Below are positions 9,958 to 18,740 of a DNA stretch of 64,000 nucleotides, in pieces. Below the pieces are notes generated by a model. It was given only the letters and a program-made list of their open reading frames with translations, was not told the DNA's origin and made no database searches. Position 1 is the stretch's first letter. Every line of letters starts with the position of its first letter. This DNA comes from Hyphomicrobiales bacterium. GTDB lineage: Bacteria; Pseudomonadota; Alphaproteobacteria; Rhizobiales; Rhizobiaceae. The position numbers were made by a program, and so were the translations under genes. The DNA lies in NCBI GenBank assembly GCA_900466005.1, contig UEGQ01000010.1:1-64000 (forward strand), in the 5' to 3' direction.

Positions 9958-10530
9958 TCAGTTGCGGGCGATGATTTCCTTCCCGGAGATCTTCATGGCC
10001 ACGCCGAGGCTGCCGGTCGAGCGGCGGACCAGGAAGCGCGGGCGGCGCTGGGCGAAATAGGAATGGCGGCGGCGCGGCTGGGTGGCGCGGGCCTTGACGT
10101 CCCCGAGATGCTCTTCGAGAGGGCGGGCGACGCCGTCGGCCTCGACCATCAGCATCGGGATCCGGAAGGCGTCCGCCCATCCGCGCCAGTCGGCCGCGAT
10201 ATCGCAGAGGTCGTGTGCCACCAAAAGCGGGATGCACAGGTCCGGATCGTCGTGATGCAGTTCCAAGGTTACCGTTACCTCTCCGTCTCCATGGTCGATC
10301 GCCCGCGCAGCGACGCCCTTGAAAGCGCGGGCCGGCAGGGCGAAGGAGAGCGGCAATCCGCTCGAAGGCAAGACCTTTCGCAGAATGGCGCCGCGTTCGT
10401 CAATGGTGATCGTGACATCGCCGGCCGCTTCGCGCAATGCGTAAGTGATCTGATGCGGGAAACGGGACGGATCCAGTCTCAGCGTCGCGCCCGCCCAAGC
10501 AGGCTTCATAACCGTGTTCGTCATCATCAT
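9958..10530 (-). CDS. DUF6101 family protein
   Basis: This 190-residue cytoplasmic protein has no signal peptide or membrane segment. It matches in outline the DUF6101 proteins of Rhizobiales, with a beta-rich core (ITYALREAAGDVTITIDERG) and a basic C-terminal third (RRRHSYFAQRRPRFLVRRS). Function is unknown, and the basic tail could bind nucleic acid or membrane. Three ATGs in a row open the gene; AGGG lies 4-10 nt before them. It diverges from the DUF1217 gene across a 264-bp gap in which I see no clear site. Confidence 0.7.
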   Translation of the reverse strand: MMMTNTVMKPAWAGATLRLDPSRFPHQITYALREAAGDVTITIDERGAILRKVLPSSGLPLSFALPARAFKGVAARAIDHGDGEVTVTLELHHDDPDLCIPLLVAHDLCDIAADWRGWADAFRIPMLMVEADGVARPLEEHLGDVKARATQPRRRHSYFAQRRPRFLVRRSTGSLGVAMKISGKEIIARN

Positions 10531-10794
10531 TCTACCCTTGTTCTACCTCGAGAGCCGTCATGGCCATCGCTTCGGGACTTTGCGTCCTCTGATCGGGAAG
10601 ATAGTCGCGCCCCCTTCCGGGCAACTTAAAAATTGCGGTTAAGAAAACTTTGCATCCTCAGATGGTTAGCGAAGTCCAACGGCTCAGGGTTTCGAGAACG
10701 TGAACGCAAGTGGCCGCCTGTGTGCGCCTAAAGCCCGGGGCAAGGCTCGGCAGGCATGGTGGCCGCGCCAGTGTTCTCGTCCGGGAGTTGCGCC

Positions 10795-12981
10795 GTGGTT
10801 TCCACCTATCTCAGCTACGACCTCGTCACGAGGGATCTGAAGTCGAGTCTCAACCGTGTCGCCTCGGATGCCGAGACGGAGCGGCTCGCCGCCTATTACA
10901 AGGACAACATCGACAAGGTGACGTCGGTCGACGAGTTCCTCGACGACTACCGGCTCTACAGCTATGCGATGAAGGCCTACGGTCTCGAGGACATGACCTA
11001 CGCCAAGGCTTTCATGAAGAAGGTGCTTGAAAGCGACCTCAACGACTCCGAGAGCTATGCGAACAAGCTGACCGACGAGCGCTACCGGAACTTCGCGCTC
11101 GCCTTCCAGTTCGTCGGGCAGATCAAGGATGTCCAGACGGATGCGCAGGAAACGGCGATTATCGACGGATATAAACAGGCCCAGGTCGATCTCGCCGGGG
11201 ATGTCGAAACCGAGACGAAATACTACGAGACGGCGATCGACACCGTCACCAGCGCGGACCAGCTGGTCAAGTCGAAGCGGCTCTTCGATTATGTCCTCGA
11301 AGCCTACGGCATCGATCGTGGCTATTATACCAACGACCACTTCGCCAAAATCCTGACGAGCGACACGTCGGACCCGAACAGCTATGTCAACCAGCTGGTC
11401 GCCGACAACGCCGCCAACTCGGCCGCATTTCTCAAGATGGCACAGGCATTCAATTTCAATGCCGACGGAAGCCTTTCGGCTGCAACCGCCCAGACGGCGG
11501 ACCAGAAGGAGTCGACCGTCTACCTCTATGTCGACGGAACACAGAACTATGTGTCCGAGTACACGCTCGCGCGGGAGAAGAAGTACTACGCTGCCAAGAT
11601 GGCGACCATCACCTCGGTCACCGAGCTCACCTCGGATCCGCGTCTCTTCGACTACGTGAAGACGGCGTTCCAGTTCGACGCCACCATGACCTCGTCGGTC
11701 TTCAAGTCGATCGTCACCAGCGATCTCACCGATCCGAACAACTATGCCGTCACCAACGGCGGCGCGGCCTGGGTGGCGGTCGCCCAGAAGTTCAACTTCG
11801 ACGCGGCCGGCAACGTCAAGGCCGGCTACGCCGCACAGCAGGACGTCCAGCTCATCGAGACGAATTCGGCATATGCCGAGTTCTACGACGACAAGGATGT
11901 CGAGCGGATGAACGGCATGATCGACTATTACAAGCAGGAGCTTTCCGACCTCACCGACGTCGACGTCCTGCTCGGCAATGCGGCGCTGCGCTCGATCCTG
12001 CTCAAGCCCTTCGGCATCGAGGCGGGTGAATTCACCGATGCCGAACTGCGCAAGGCTCTGACCAGCGACGTCACCGATCCGACGAGTTATGCCAACAGGT
12101 CCCGCGACGAGCGTCTGGTGAAGCTCGCCGAAGCCTTCAATTTCGACAGTAACGGCGATGCCGCCGTGCCCCTTCTCGCACAGAACCAGCTGACCATCAC
12201 CCGTACGGCGAAGGACTACATCGTCGACAAGATCCGCTTCCTTGAGGGCGACGACAAGACCAAGGCGAAGGCCGCCGCCGAAGAGGAGACCAAGTACTAT
12301 CAGGAGAAGATCCAGAGCATTCGCACCGTTGACGATCTCCTCGCCGACCGTCGCGTGGTGGATGTCGTGCTCGGCGCTTACGGGTTCGACCCGGCCGACG
12401 TGTCCGACGACTTCCTGAAGCAGATCTTCTCGTCCGACCTCGAAGACAAGAAGAGTTTCGTCAACCAGCAGACGGACGAGAACTGGGCCGAGCTCCTGGC
12501 TTCCTTCAACTTCGACGGCGACGGCAATCTGACGCGCGAGACCGTCGGCACCGTGCAGCAGCGCGGCACGGCGCTCGAAACCGCCCACAAGTATCTGCGG
12601 CAAAGCCTCGAAGAGAGCGAGGGCGAAAGCAATCAGGGTGTGCGTCTTGCCCTCTATTTCGAGCGGATGGCGCCGACGCTCACCGACGCCTACGGGTTGA
12701 TTGCCGATAGCGCGCTGCTTGAGGTTTTCCGCGTGACCTACGGCTTCTCCTCCGAGTTCTCCAGCATGGATGTCGACGTGCAGGCGAAGATCGTCGAGAA
12801 GAACCTCGACCTCTCCGAGATGCAGGACCCCGACAAGGTCAAGCGCCTGCTGCAGCGCTTCACCGCCATGTACGACATGGAGAACTCCACGACCGATCCG
12901 GTGCTCGGGGTTTTCGGCGACGGCAGCGCCGGCATCAGCGGCGACCTCCTGATGTCTCTCGCCGCCTTGAGGCCCGCCTGA
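10795..12981 (+). CDS. Multi-repeat DUF1217 protein
   Basis: The 728-residue protein contains about six tandem DUF1217 units. Each has a helical ETxYY...DxLL..RL..YVLxAYG core, then SDxxDPxSY and an FNFDxxGN tail. Units begin near residues 1, 132, 253, 370, 490 and 615. DUF1217 proteins in rhizobia usually lie in flagellar clusters and are thought to be secreted or flagellum-associated; none of those genes is in this window. The start is GTG 10795, with GGGAG 7 nt upstream, giving the family-typical MVSTYLSYDLV. The longer ATG start at 10756 adds 13 unlikely residues. No signal peptide or membrane segment. The role is unknown. Confidence 0.8.
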   Translation: MVSTYLSYDLVTRDLKSSLNRVASDAETERLAAYYKDNIDKVTSVDEFLDDYRLYSYAMKAYGLEDMTYAKAFMKKVLESDLNDSESYANKLTDERYRNFALAFQFVGQIKDVQTDAQETAIIDGYKQAQVDLAGDVETETKYYETAIDTVTSADQLVKSKRLFDYVLEAYGIDRGYYTNDHFAKILTSDTSDPNSYVNQLVADNAANSAAFLKMAQAFNFNADGSLSAATAQTADQKESTVYLYVDGTQNYVSEYTLAREKKYYAAKMATITSVTELTSDPRLFDYVKTAFQFDATMTSSVFKSIVTSDLTDPNNYAVTNGGAAWVAVAQKFNFDAAGNVKAGYAAQQDVQLIETNSAYAEFYDDKDVERMNGMIDYYKQELSDLTDVDVLLGNAALRSILLKPFGIEAGEFTDAELRKALTSDVTDPTSYANRSRDERLVKLAEAFNFDSNGDAAVPLLAQNQLTITRTAKDYIVDKIRFLEGDDKTKAKAAAEEETKYYQEKIQSIRTVDDLLADRRVVDVVLGAYGFDPADVSDDFLKQIFSSDLEDKKSFVNQQTDENWAELLASFNFDGDGNLTRETVGTVQQRGTALETAHKYLRQSLEESEGESNQGVRLALYFERMAPTLTDAYGLIADSALLEVFRVTYGFSSEFSSMDVDVQAKIVEKNLDLSEMQDPDKVKRLLQRFTAMYDMENSTTDPVLGVFGDGSAGISGDLLMSLAALRPA

Positions 12982-13045
12982 TCCCAGCTTCGGGTCGCGC
13001 GGCGCCTTTGATGCGGCCCTTGCGCGTCGACTTTCGATCGGCTAC

Positions 13046-13069
13046 CGATATATCCGCTGGAATATATCG
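13046..13069. promoter_or_regulatory. Mo-box, a ModE-type operator upstream of modA
   Basis: CGATATAT (13046-13053) and ATATATCG (13062-13069) form a perfect 8-bp inverted repeat with an 8-nt spacer, ending 21 bp before the modA ATG. This fits the ModE-binding pattern CGnTATAT...ATATAnCG. Position and the ModE gene nearby argue for repression of modABC when molybdenum cofactor is plentiful. Confidence 0.75.
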
Positions 13070-13090
13070 ATTATCAGAGGGGTTCCACAA

Positions 13091-13885
13091 ATGAAAGTCT
13101 TTGCAAGGGCATCTCGTCTTCTCGGTGCAGCGGTGGTCGCCGGCGCCGTCTTCCTTTCGCCGCTTGCCGCGTCGGCGGCCGATGCCGTGACGGTCTTCGC
13201 GGCGGCGAGCCTCAAGGATGTCCTCGGCGAAATCGCCTCCGACTGGAAGGCGGAAACGGGCAGGGAGGTCACGCTCTCCTTCGCCGGCAGTTCCGCACTC
13301 GCCAAGCAGATCGGGGAAGGGGCGCCCGCCGATCTCTTCATCTCGGCCGACCTCAAGTGGATGGATTACGTCGAGAAGGCCGGCCTCGTCGCCGAAGGCA
13401 GCCGGGTGAACCTGCTCGGCAACCGGATCGTGCTGATCGCCCCGTCCGACAGCACCGTCTCGCTTTCGATCGGCAAGGATTTCCCGCTCGCAAGCACTCT
13501 CGGCGACGGACATCTCGCCATGGCCAATACCGATGCCGTGCCGGCCGGCGTCTACGGCAAGGCGGCGCTCGAAAATCTCGGCGTCTGGGAGAGCGTCAAG
13601 GATCGCGTCGCCCAGGCCGAAAACGTCCGCGCCGCGCTCCTCCTCGTTGCGCGCGTCGAGGCGCCGCTCGGCATTGTCTACGAGACCGACGCAAAGGCCG
13701 ATCCGAAGGTGAAAGTGGTGGACCGCTTCCCCGAAGACAGCCATCCGGCGATCGTCTATCCGGCCGCCGTGCTCAAGGATGCGGAAAACGCCGATGCGGC
13801 GGCATTTCTCTCTTACCTTCAGTCGCCGAAGGCCTATGATCGCTTCACGGCTGCCGGTTTCACGGTGCTTGCCAAGACGAACTGA
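13091..13885 (+). CDS. modA: Molybdate ABC transporter, periplasmic binding protein
   Basis: ModA captures molybdate (and tungstate) in the periplasm and hands it to ModB. The 264-residue product has a signal peptide cleaved near ASA-A (residue 29). The two family motifs that supply the oxyanion-binding serines follow: VFAAASL at 35-41 and SFAGSSAL at 63-70. ADLFISAD and the C-terminal GIVYETDAKAD segment are also typical. It is the first gene of a tight modABC operon, 26 bp before modB, and is led by a ModE operator. Confidence 0.95.
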   Translation: MKVFARASRLLGAAVVAGAVFLSPLAASAADAVTVFAAASLKDVLGEIASDWKAETGREVTLSFAGSSALAKQIGEGAPADLFISADLKWMDYVEKAGLVAEGSRVNLLGNRIVLIAPSDSTVSLSIGKDFPLASTLGDGHLAMANTDAVPAGVYGKAALENLGVWESVKDRVAQAENVRAALLLVARVEAPLGIVYETDAKADPKVKVVDRFPEDSHPAIVYPAAVLKDAENADAAAFLSYLQSPKAYDRFTAAGFTVLAKTN

Positions 13886-13911
13886 CGCCGCAGACCGAGG
13901 ATCCCGCCGCC

Positions 13912-14604
13912 GTGACGCTATCGCCGGAAGAACTGACGGCCATGTTTCTCAGCCTGAAGGTCGCGGCGACAGCCGTGGCCTTTTCCGTGCCCGTCGGCGT
14001 GGCGGTTGCCTATCTCCTCTCGCGCGGCGAATTCTTCGGCAAGGCGCTCCTGAACGGCATCGTCTACCTGCCGCTCATCCTGCCGCCGGTCGTGACCGGC
14101 TACCTCCTGCTCTTGACCTTCGGGCGCAAGGGGGCGGTCGGCGCCTTTCTCGACCAGTGGTTCGGCCTCGTCTTTTCCTTCCGCTGGACCGGGGCGGCGC
14201 TCGCCGCCGGCGTCATGGGTTTTCCGCTGCTCGTGCGTTCGATCCGCCTTTCGCTCGACACTGTCGACCGCAGGCTGGAGGCGGCGGCCTCGACGCTCGG
14301 CGCCAGCCGCCCGTGGGTTTTCGTTACGGTGACGCTGCCGCTGATCGTGCCGGGCATCGTTGCCGGCGCCGTGCTTGCCTTCGCCAAGGCGATGGGCGAG
14401 TTCGGCGCGACGATCACCTTCGTCTCCAACATCCCCGGCGAGACCCAGACGCTCGCCTCGGCGATCTATACGTACACCCAGGTGCCCGGCGGCGAGTTCG
14501 CGGCGATGCGGCTGACACTCGTGTCGATCGTGATCTCGCTGGCCGCGGTGATCGCCTCCGAGCTCCTGGCACGCCGCCTCGCCGTCGGCACGGGGGCGCA
14601 ATGA
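13912..14604 (+). CDS. modB: Molybdate ABC transporter permease
   Basis: The 230-residue inner-membrane permease has about five membrane segments and the EAA loop that docks the ATPase (EAAASTLGASRPWVFVTVTL). The start is GTG 13912; GAGG lies 11 nt upstream, a rather long spacing, and ATG 13942 is an alternative. Its stop overlaps the modC start (ATGA), which implies translational coupling. Confidence 0.95.
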   Translation: MTLSPEELTAMFLSLKVAATAVAFSVPVGVAVAYLLSRGEFFGKALLNGIVYLPLILPPVVTGYLLLLTFGRKGAVGAFLDQWFGLVFSFRWTGAALAAGVMGFPLLVRSIRLSLDTVDRRLEAAASTLGASRPWVFVTVTLPLIVPGIVAGAVLAFAKAMGEFGATITFVSNIPGETQTLASAIYTYTQVPGGEFAAMRLTLVSIVISLAAVIASELLARRLAVGTGAQ

Positions 14605-15686
14605 GGCTGCGCATCGACGTCCGCCATCGCCGCGACGGCTTCGAGCTTCTCGCCGATCTCTCCATCGGCGCCGGCCTCACCGCCCTTTTCGGTCCCTCCG
14701 GCTCGGGAAAGACCACACTGGTCAATCTCGTCGCCGGGCTCGAAAGGCCGCAGGAGGGGCGGATCGCCTTCGACGGCGAGATCTGGAGCGATGCGGAACG
14801 GGGGCTCTTCGTACCGCCGCACCGGCGCCGGATCGGCTATGTCTTCCAGGAAGGGCGGCTCTTCCCGCATCTCTCCGTCCGGCAGAATCTCGGCTATGCC
14901 CGGCGCTTCACGCCGGCCGCCGAACGCCGCGAATCGCTGGAACGCGTCGTCGACCTCCTCGGCATCGGCCGCCTGCTCGACCGCCGTCCGGCCAATCTCT
15001 CGGGCGGGGAAAAACAGCGCGTGGCGCTCGGGCGCGCTCTGATGGCAAGCCCTCGGCTATTGCTCATGGACGAGCCGCTTTCGGCGCTGGACAATCAGCG
15101 GAAGGCGGCGATCCTGCCGGACATCGAACGCATCCGCGACGAGGTCGGCATTCCGATCCTCTATGTCAGCCACGCGATCGAGGAGGTCGCCCGCCTCGCG
15201 ACCCGTGTGGTCGTGCTCGCCCAAGGCCGTGCCACCGCGATCGGGGCACCGGACGAGGTGCTGAACATCGTTCCCTCGGCGACGGGCGCCCTGCAGCCGG
15301 GCAACTTTCTCCACGCTGTCATCACCGGCCACAGCCCCGACGAGGGGTTGACGCTCGCCGACAGTCGCGCCGGGGCGCTCTTCCTGCGTCAGGCAGAGAT
15401 GGCGGTCGGAACCCATATCCGTGTCTTCGTGCCGACCAGCGAGATCGTTCTTGCGACGACGCTCCCGGACGGCATATCCACCCTCAACCGTCTCTCGGGC
15501 CATGTCGCGGCGCTTTCGGATTCCGGCCATTCCGTCATGGTGACGGTCGATTGCGGCGGCGAGCATCTCGTCGCCGAGGTCACGCGCCGCTCGGCCGCAA
15601 GCCTGGGGCTCGTGCCGGGAAAGCCCGTTCATCTTCTTTTCAAGGCGGTATCGATTGCCACCGAGGGCCTGTTCCGCCAGGCGTGA
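14601..15686 (+). CDS. modC: Molybdate ABC transporter ATP-binding protein
   Basis: ModC powers molybdate import. The 361-residue protein has Walker A GPSGSGKTT at 31-39, the signature LSGGEKQR, Walker B LLLMDEP and the switch histidine in VSHAIEEV. A C-terminal TOBE/Mop domain (about 290-355, IRVFVPTSEIVLAT) is typical of ModC and may bind molybdate for regulation. That matters here because the locus ModE lacks such a domain. It overlaps modB by 4 nt and is last in the operon. Confidence 0.95.
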   Translation: MRLRIDVRHRRDGFELLADLSIGAGLTALFGPSGSGKTTLVNLVAGLERPQEGRIAFDGEIWSDAERGLFVPPHRRRIGYVFQEGRLFPHLSVRQNLGYARRFTPAAERRESLERVVDLLGIGRLLDRRPANLSGGEKQRVALGRALMASPRLLLMDEPLSALDNQRKAAILPDIERIRDEVGIPILYVSHAIEEVARLATRVVVLAQGRATAIGAPDEVLNIVPSATGALQPGNFLHAVITGHSPDEGLTLADSRAGALFLRQAEMAVGTHIRVFVPTSEIVLATTLPDGISTLNRLSGHVAALSDSGHSVMVTVDCGGEHLVAEVTRRSAASLGLVPGKPVHLLFKAVSIATEGLFRQA

Positions 15687-15712
15687 AGAAATGCCGGGGC
15701 CTGGTATCCCCC

Positions 15713-16096
15713 TCAGTCGTCGCCGTCCACGTCGGCGGCACCATGCGGGCGGTAGGCCATGTCGAGCGCGCCTTCCACCCAGGCGAGCTCATGTTCGAGC
15801 GCGCGCCGGCTTTCTTCGTCCATGCGCCGACAGCAGGAAAGCAGCCTCTCCCCGAAGGGGGTCAGCTCGGCGCCGCCACCGCTTTTGCCCCCGTGCCGGG
15901 TGACGATCGAGGGTTCCCTGAACATGCGGTTGATCTCGTCGGTGAGCAGCCAGGCGCGGCGATAGGACATGCCCATGGCGGCACCGGCGGCGCGGATCGA
16001 GCCATGCTCGACGATGTTGGCGAGGAGCTGCGCCTTGCCCGGCCCGAGCCGCGTGCCATTCGGCAGGTCGATCCGGAGCGTCAGCCGCGCGGTCAT
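15713..16096 (-). CDS. modE: Short ModE-type repressor, DNA-binding domain only
   Basis: The 127-residue protein consists of the ModE winged helix-turn-helix (GSIRAAGAAMGMSYRRAWLLTDEIN written here in parts: GSIRAAGAAMGMSYRRAW at about 49-66, then GGAELTPFGERLL). It stops where the molybdate-binding di-Mop domain should begin. In Agrobacterium tumefaciens such a ModE(S) represses modABC and depends on molybdenum cofactor synthesis rather than sensing molybdate directly (published work on Atu2564). The gene overlaps the upstream FAD-oxidase stop by 4 nt, so it is translated from that operon and is convergent with modC. Confidence 0.88.
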   Translation of the reverse strand: MTARLTLRIDLPNGTRLGPGKAQLLANIVEHGSIRAAGAAMGMSYRRAWLLTDEINRMFREPSIVTRHGGKSGGGAELTPFGERLLSCCRRMDEESRRALEHELAWVEGALDMAYRPHGAADVDGDD

Positions 16097-17517
16097 TGCG
16101 GCGATACCATCTTGCCGGGGTTCATGATGCCGGCGGGGTCGAAGGCCTTCTTGATGCGGTTCATCAGCACCGTCTCGATTTCCGGTCGCGTGGCGATCAG
16201 CTCGTCGCGCTTCAGCTGTCCGACCCCGTGCTCGGCGGAGATCGAGCCGCCCGTCTTGCGGACGATCGCATGCACGATGGCGTTGATCTCGCGCCAGCGG
16301 CCGATGAAGGCGGTCTTGTCCGCTCCGACCGGCTGGCTGATGTTGTAGTGGATATTGCCGTCGCCGAGGTGGCCGAAGGCGCAGATGCGGGCGCCGGGCA
16401 TCGCCGTCATTACCGCCGCGCCGGCCTCATCGAGAAACTGCGGAATCCGCGCGACCGGCACCGAAACGTCGTGCTTGATCGAACCGCCTTCCGGCTTCTG
16501 GGCTTCCGACATGCTCTCGCGCATGTGCCAGAGCGCGTCCTGCTGGGCGAGCGAGGCGGCGATCACCGCATCCTGAACGAGGTCGGCCTCGAAGGCCTGC
16601 TCCATCAGCGTGGTAATCATCGCCTCGGCGGTTTCGGCCGAGTCAGAGGTCGAGATGTCGATCAGCGCATACCAGTCATGGGCGGTGTCGAGCGGATCGC
16701 GCACGCCCGGAATATGCCGTGCGGTGAATTCGACGCCGATACGCGGCATCAGTTCGAAGCCGGTGAGCGCCGTGCCGCAGAGGAGGGAGGCGCGCTCGAA
16801 GAGTGCCAGCGCGTCGGCGGGGGACTTCAGTCCGGCGAAGGCGACCTGCCTTCCGCGCGGCCTTGGGAAAAGCTTCAGCACCGCGCCCGTGATGACGCCG
16901 AGCGTGCCTTCCGCGCCGATGAAGAGGTCACGCAGGTCGTAGCCGCTGTTGTCCTTCTTGAGCCGCCGGAGCCCGTCCCAGATCTCGCCGGTCGGCAGCA
17001 CCACTTCAAGCCCGAGGCAGAGCTGGCGCATGTTGCCGTAGGCGAGCACGGCTGTGCCGCCGGCATTGGTCGAGAGATTGCCGCCGATGCGGCAGCTTCC
17101 CTCCGATCCGAGGGAGAGCGGGAAGAGCCGCTCATGCGCCTCCGCCGCCTTTTGTACGTCAGCAAGGATGCAGCCGCCGTCAACGACGATCACGTCGCCC
17201 ACGGTGTCCACCTCGCGGACGCGGTTCATGCGTTCGAGCGACAGCACGACGTCGCGGCTTTCCTCCCGCGGCACCTGCCCGCCGACGAGGCCGGTGCGCC
17301 CGCCGGCCGGGACAATCGGCGTGCCGGTCGCGCTTGCAAGCTTCAGGATCGCGGAGACTTCCTCCGTCGAGCCGGGCTTGAGGACGAGTGGCGAAGCACC
17401 GTGGTAGAGGCCGCGGTTTTCGACGAGATAGGGCTCGATGTCGGCGTCCGCCGTCAGCGCGTGGGCGGGGCCGACGATGTCGATGAACTGCTGCAGGAGG
17501 GTATTTGCTGAATCCAT
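16093..17517 (-). CDS. FAD-binding oxidase of the D-2-hydroxyacid dehydrogenase (GlcD/D2HGDH) type
   Basis: The 474-residue protein has the PCMH-type FAD domain (VPAGGRTGLVGG at about 70-81, NLSTNAGGTAVLAYGN) and a C-terminal oxidase domain. The latter carries the GHLGDGNIHYN and EHGVGQLKRDEL motifs that hold metal and substrate in D-lactate and D-2-hydroxyglutarate dehydrogenases. It probably oxidises a D-2-hydroxyacid and passes electrons on; the substrate cannot be told. It lies 15 bp after the TsaC/Sua5 gene and overlaps modE. In A. tumefaciens a gene co-transcribed upstream of modE(S) was dispensable for ModE function. Confidence 0.88.
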   Translation of the reverse strand: MDSANTLLQQFIDIVGPAHALTADADIEPYLVENRGLYHGASPLVLKPGSTEEVSAILKLASATGTPIVPAGGRTGLVGGQVPREESRDVVLSLERMNRVREVDTVGDVIVVDGGCILADVQKAAEAHERLFPLSLGSEGSCRIGGNLSTNAGGTAVLAYGNMRQLCLGLEVVLPTGEIWDGLRRLKKDNSGYDLRDLFIGAEGTLGVITGAVLKLFPRPRGRQVAFAGLKSPADALALFERASLLCGTALTGFELMPRIGVEFTARHIPGVRDPLDTAHDWYALIDISTSDSAETAEAMITTLMEQAFEADLVQDAVIAASLAQQDALWHMRESMSEAQKPEGGSIKHDVSVPVARIPQFLDEAGAAVMTAMPGARICAFGHLGDGNIHYNISQPVGADKTAFIGRWREINAIVHAIVRKTGGSISAEHGVGQLKRDELIATRPEIETVLMNRIKKAFDPAGIMNPGKMVSPQ

Positions 17518-17532
17518 CTTTCCTCTCCCTCG

Positions 17533-18510
17533 CTAGCTCGCTCTCGGCGCCGCCGCCCGCTTCAGGCGGTCGTTGATCGCCTCGCCGAGTCCGCGGTTCG
17601 GAACGGGCGTTACGGCGATGTGGGCAGCCCCGCTCGCATCGGCTTTTTTCATGTAATCGAAGAGATTGGCGGCCGCTTCCGCAAGATCGCCACTGGGGCT
17701 GAGGTCGAGAACCAGCCTTGCGCCGTCTTCGCCCTCGACAGCCGCGCCGGCGAAGCGGATCAGCGCGTCGCCCGCCGCGACACGCCGTGCCTCGAGCTGC
17801 ATCGCGGCGTTCGGTGCATAGTGGGAGGCGAGCATGCCGGGCGCCTCGATGGCCGCCCCGGGGCCGGCCGTGCGCTCCACCGGCAATCCGCTTGCCTCTT
17901 CGAGTGCTTCGACCGCGATGCCGCCCGGACGCAAGAGCCGGAGCCTGTCGGCTTCGACGCGCACGATCGTTGATTCGACGCCGACGCGGCAGGGGCCGCC
18001 GTCGAGCACGAGTTCGATCCGCCCGCCGAGATCGTCGAGCACATGGCGGGCGGTGGTCGGGCTGATCTTGCCGGAGGAATTGGCGCTCGGGGCCGCGAGC
18101 GGATGGCCGAAGGCGCGGATGAGGTCGCCGGCAAAGCCCTGCGGCACGCGCACGCCGACGGTGTCGAGGCCCGCGGTCGCCAGCGGATGGATGCCGCTTT
18201 CCGCCTTCAGTGGCAGAACGAGGGTGAGCGGGCCCGGCCAGAAGCGCTCGGCGAGCCTGCGCGACACCGGATCGAAGACAGCGTAGCGCTCGGCCATCAG
18301 AAGGTCCGCCATATGGCAGATCAGCGGGTTGAAGCGCGGGCGTCCCTTGGTCTCGTAGATGCGGGTGATCGCTGCCGGATCGGTGGCGTCGGCGGCAAGT
18401 CCGTAGACCGTCTCGGTCGGCACTGCCACGGGCAGGCCACGCGACAGCACCGCCACCGCCTCGGTGATCGCCTCCTGCCGGGCGGTTTCGATTGAGATGC
18501 ATCTTGCCAT
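17533..18510 (-). CDS. L-threonylcarbamoyladenylate synthase (Sua5/TsaC type)
   Basis: This enzyme makes threonylcarbamoyl-AMP from threonine, bicarbonate and ATP for the t6A modification of tRNAs. The YrdC domain covers about residues 10-200 with PTETVYGLAAD at 31-41, KGRPRFNPL from 55 and SANSSGKISPT. A separate C-terminal Sua5 domain (about 230-325) marks the longer Sua5 type. I chose ATG 18510 (MARCISIETA) as typical; an in-frame ATG at 18558 would add 16 unlikely residues. It is the first gene of the operon with the FAD oxidase and modE. Confidence 0.92.
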   Translation of the reverse strand: MARCISIETARQEAITEAVAVLSRGLPVAVPTETVYGLAADATDPAAITRIYETKGRPRFNPLICHMADLLMAERYAVFDPVSRRLAERFWPGPLTLVLPLKAESGIHPLATAGLDTVGVRVPQGFAGDLIRAFGHPLAAPSANSSGKISPTTARHVLDDLGGRIELVLDGGPCRVGVESTIVRVEADRLRLLRPGGIAVEALEEASGLPVERTAGPGAAIEAPGMLASHYAPNAAMQLEARRVAAGDALIRFAGAAVEGEDGARLVLDLSPSGDLAEAAANLFDYMKKADASGAAHIAVTPVPNRGLGEAINDRLKRAAAPRAS

Positions 18511-18740
18511 GTCGCCGCTCGCAACGTCCTGTTTTCCCGTCCATAGCGTGTCTTGCATGCCGGGACCAACCTCTTTTTGCCCTTCCGGGCGGAGCCTGCG
18601 CGGCCTTTGTCCACAGGTGGGAGAACCGCCTCGCGGACGGTCGTTAAAACTTTATCCATCGGCGTAACCGAAAGAAAGAATTCTGCCTCTTATAGTCCCG
18701 TCGAACGACAGATTCGCCTCGAAATGCCGGAACAACAGAC

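Noticed and set aside
12982-13045. A second Mo-box upstream of the perfect one at modA
   Set aside because: Only ATCGG-CTA-CCGAT (13037-13049) is symmetric there; it lacks the TATAT core.
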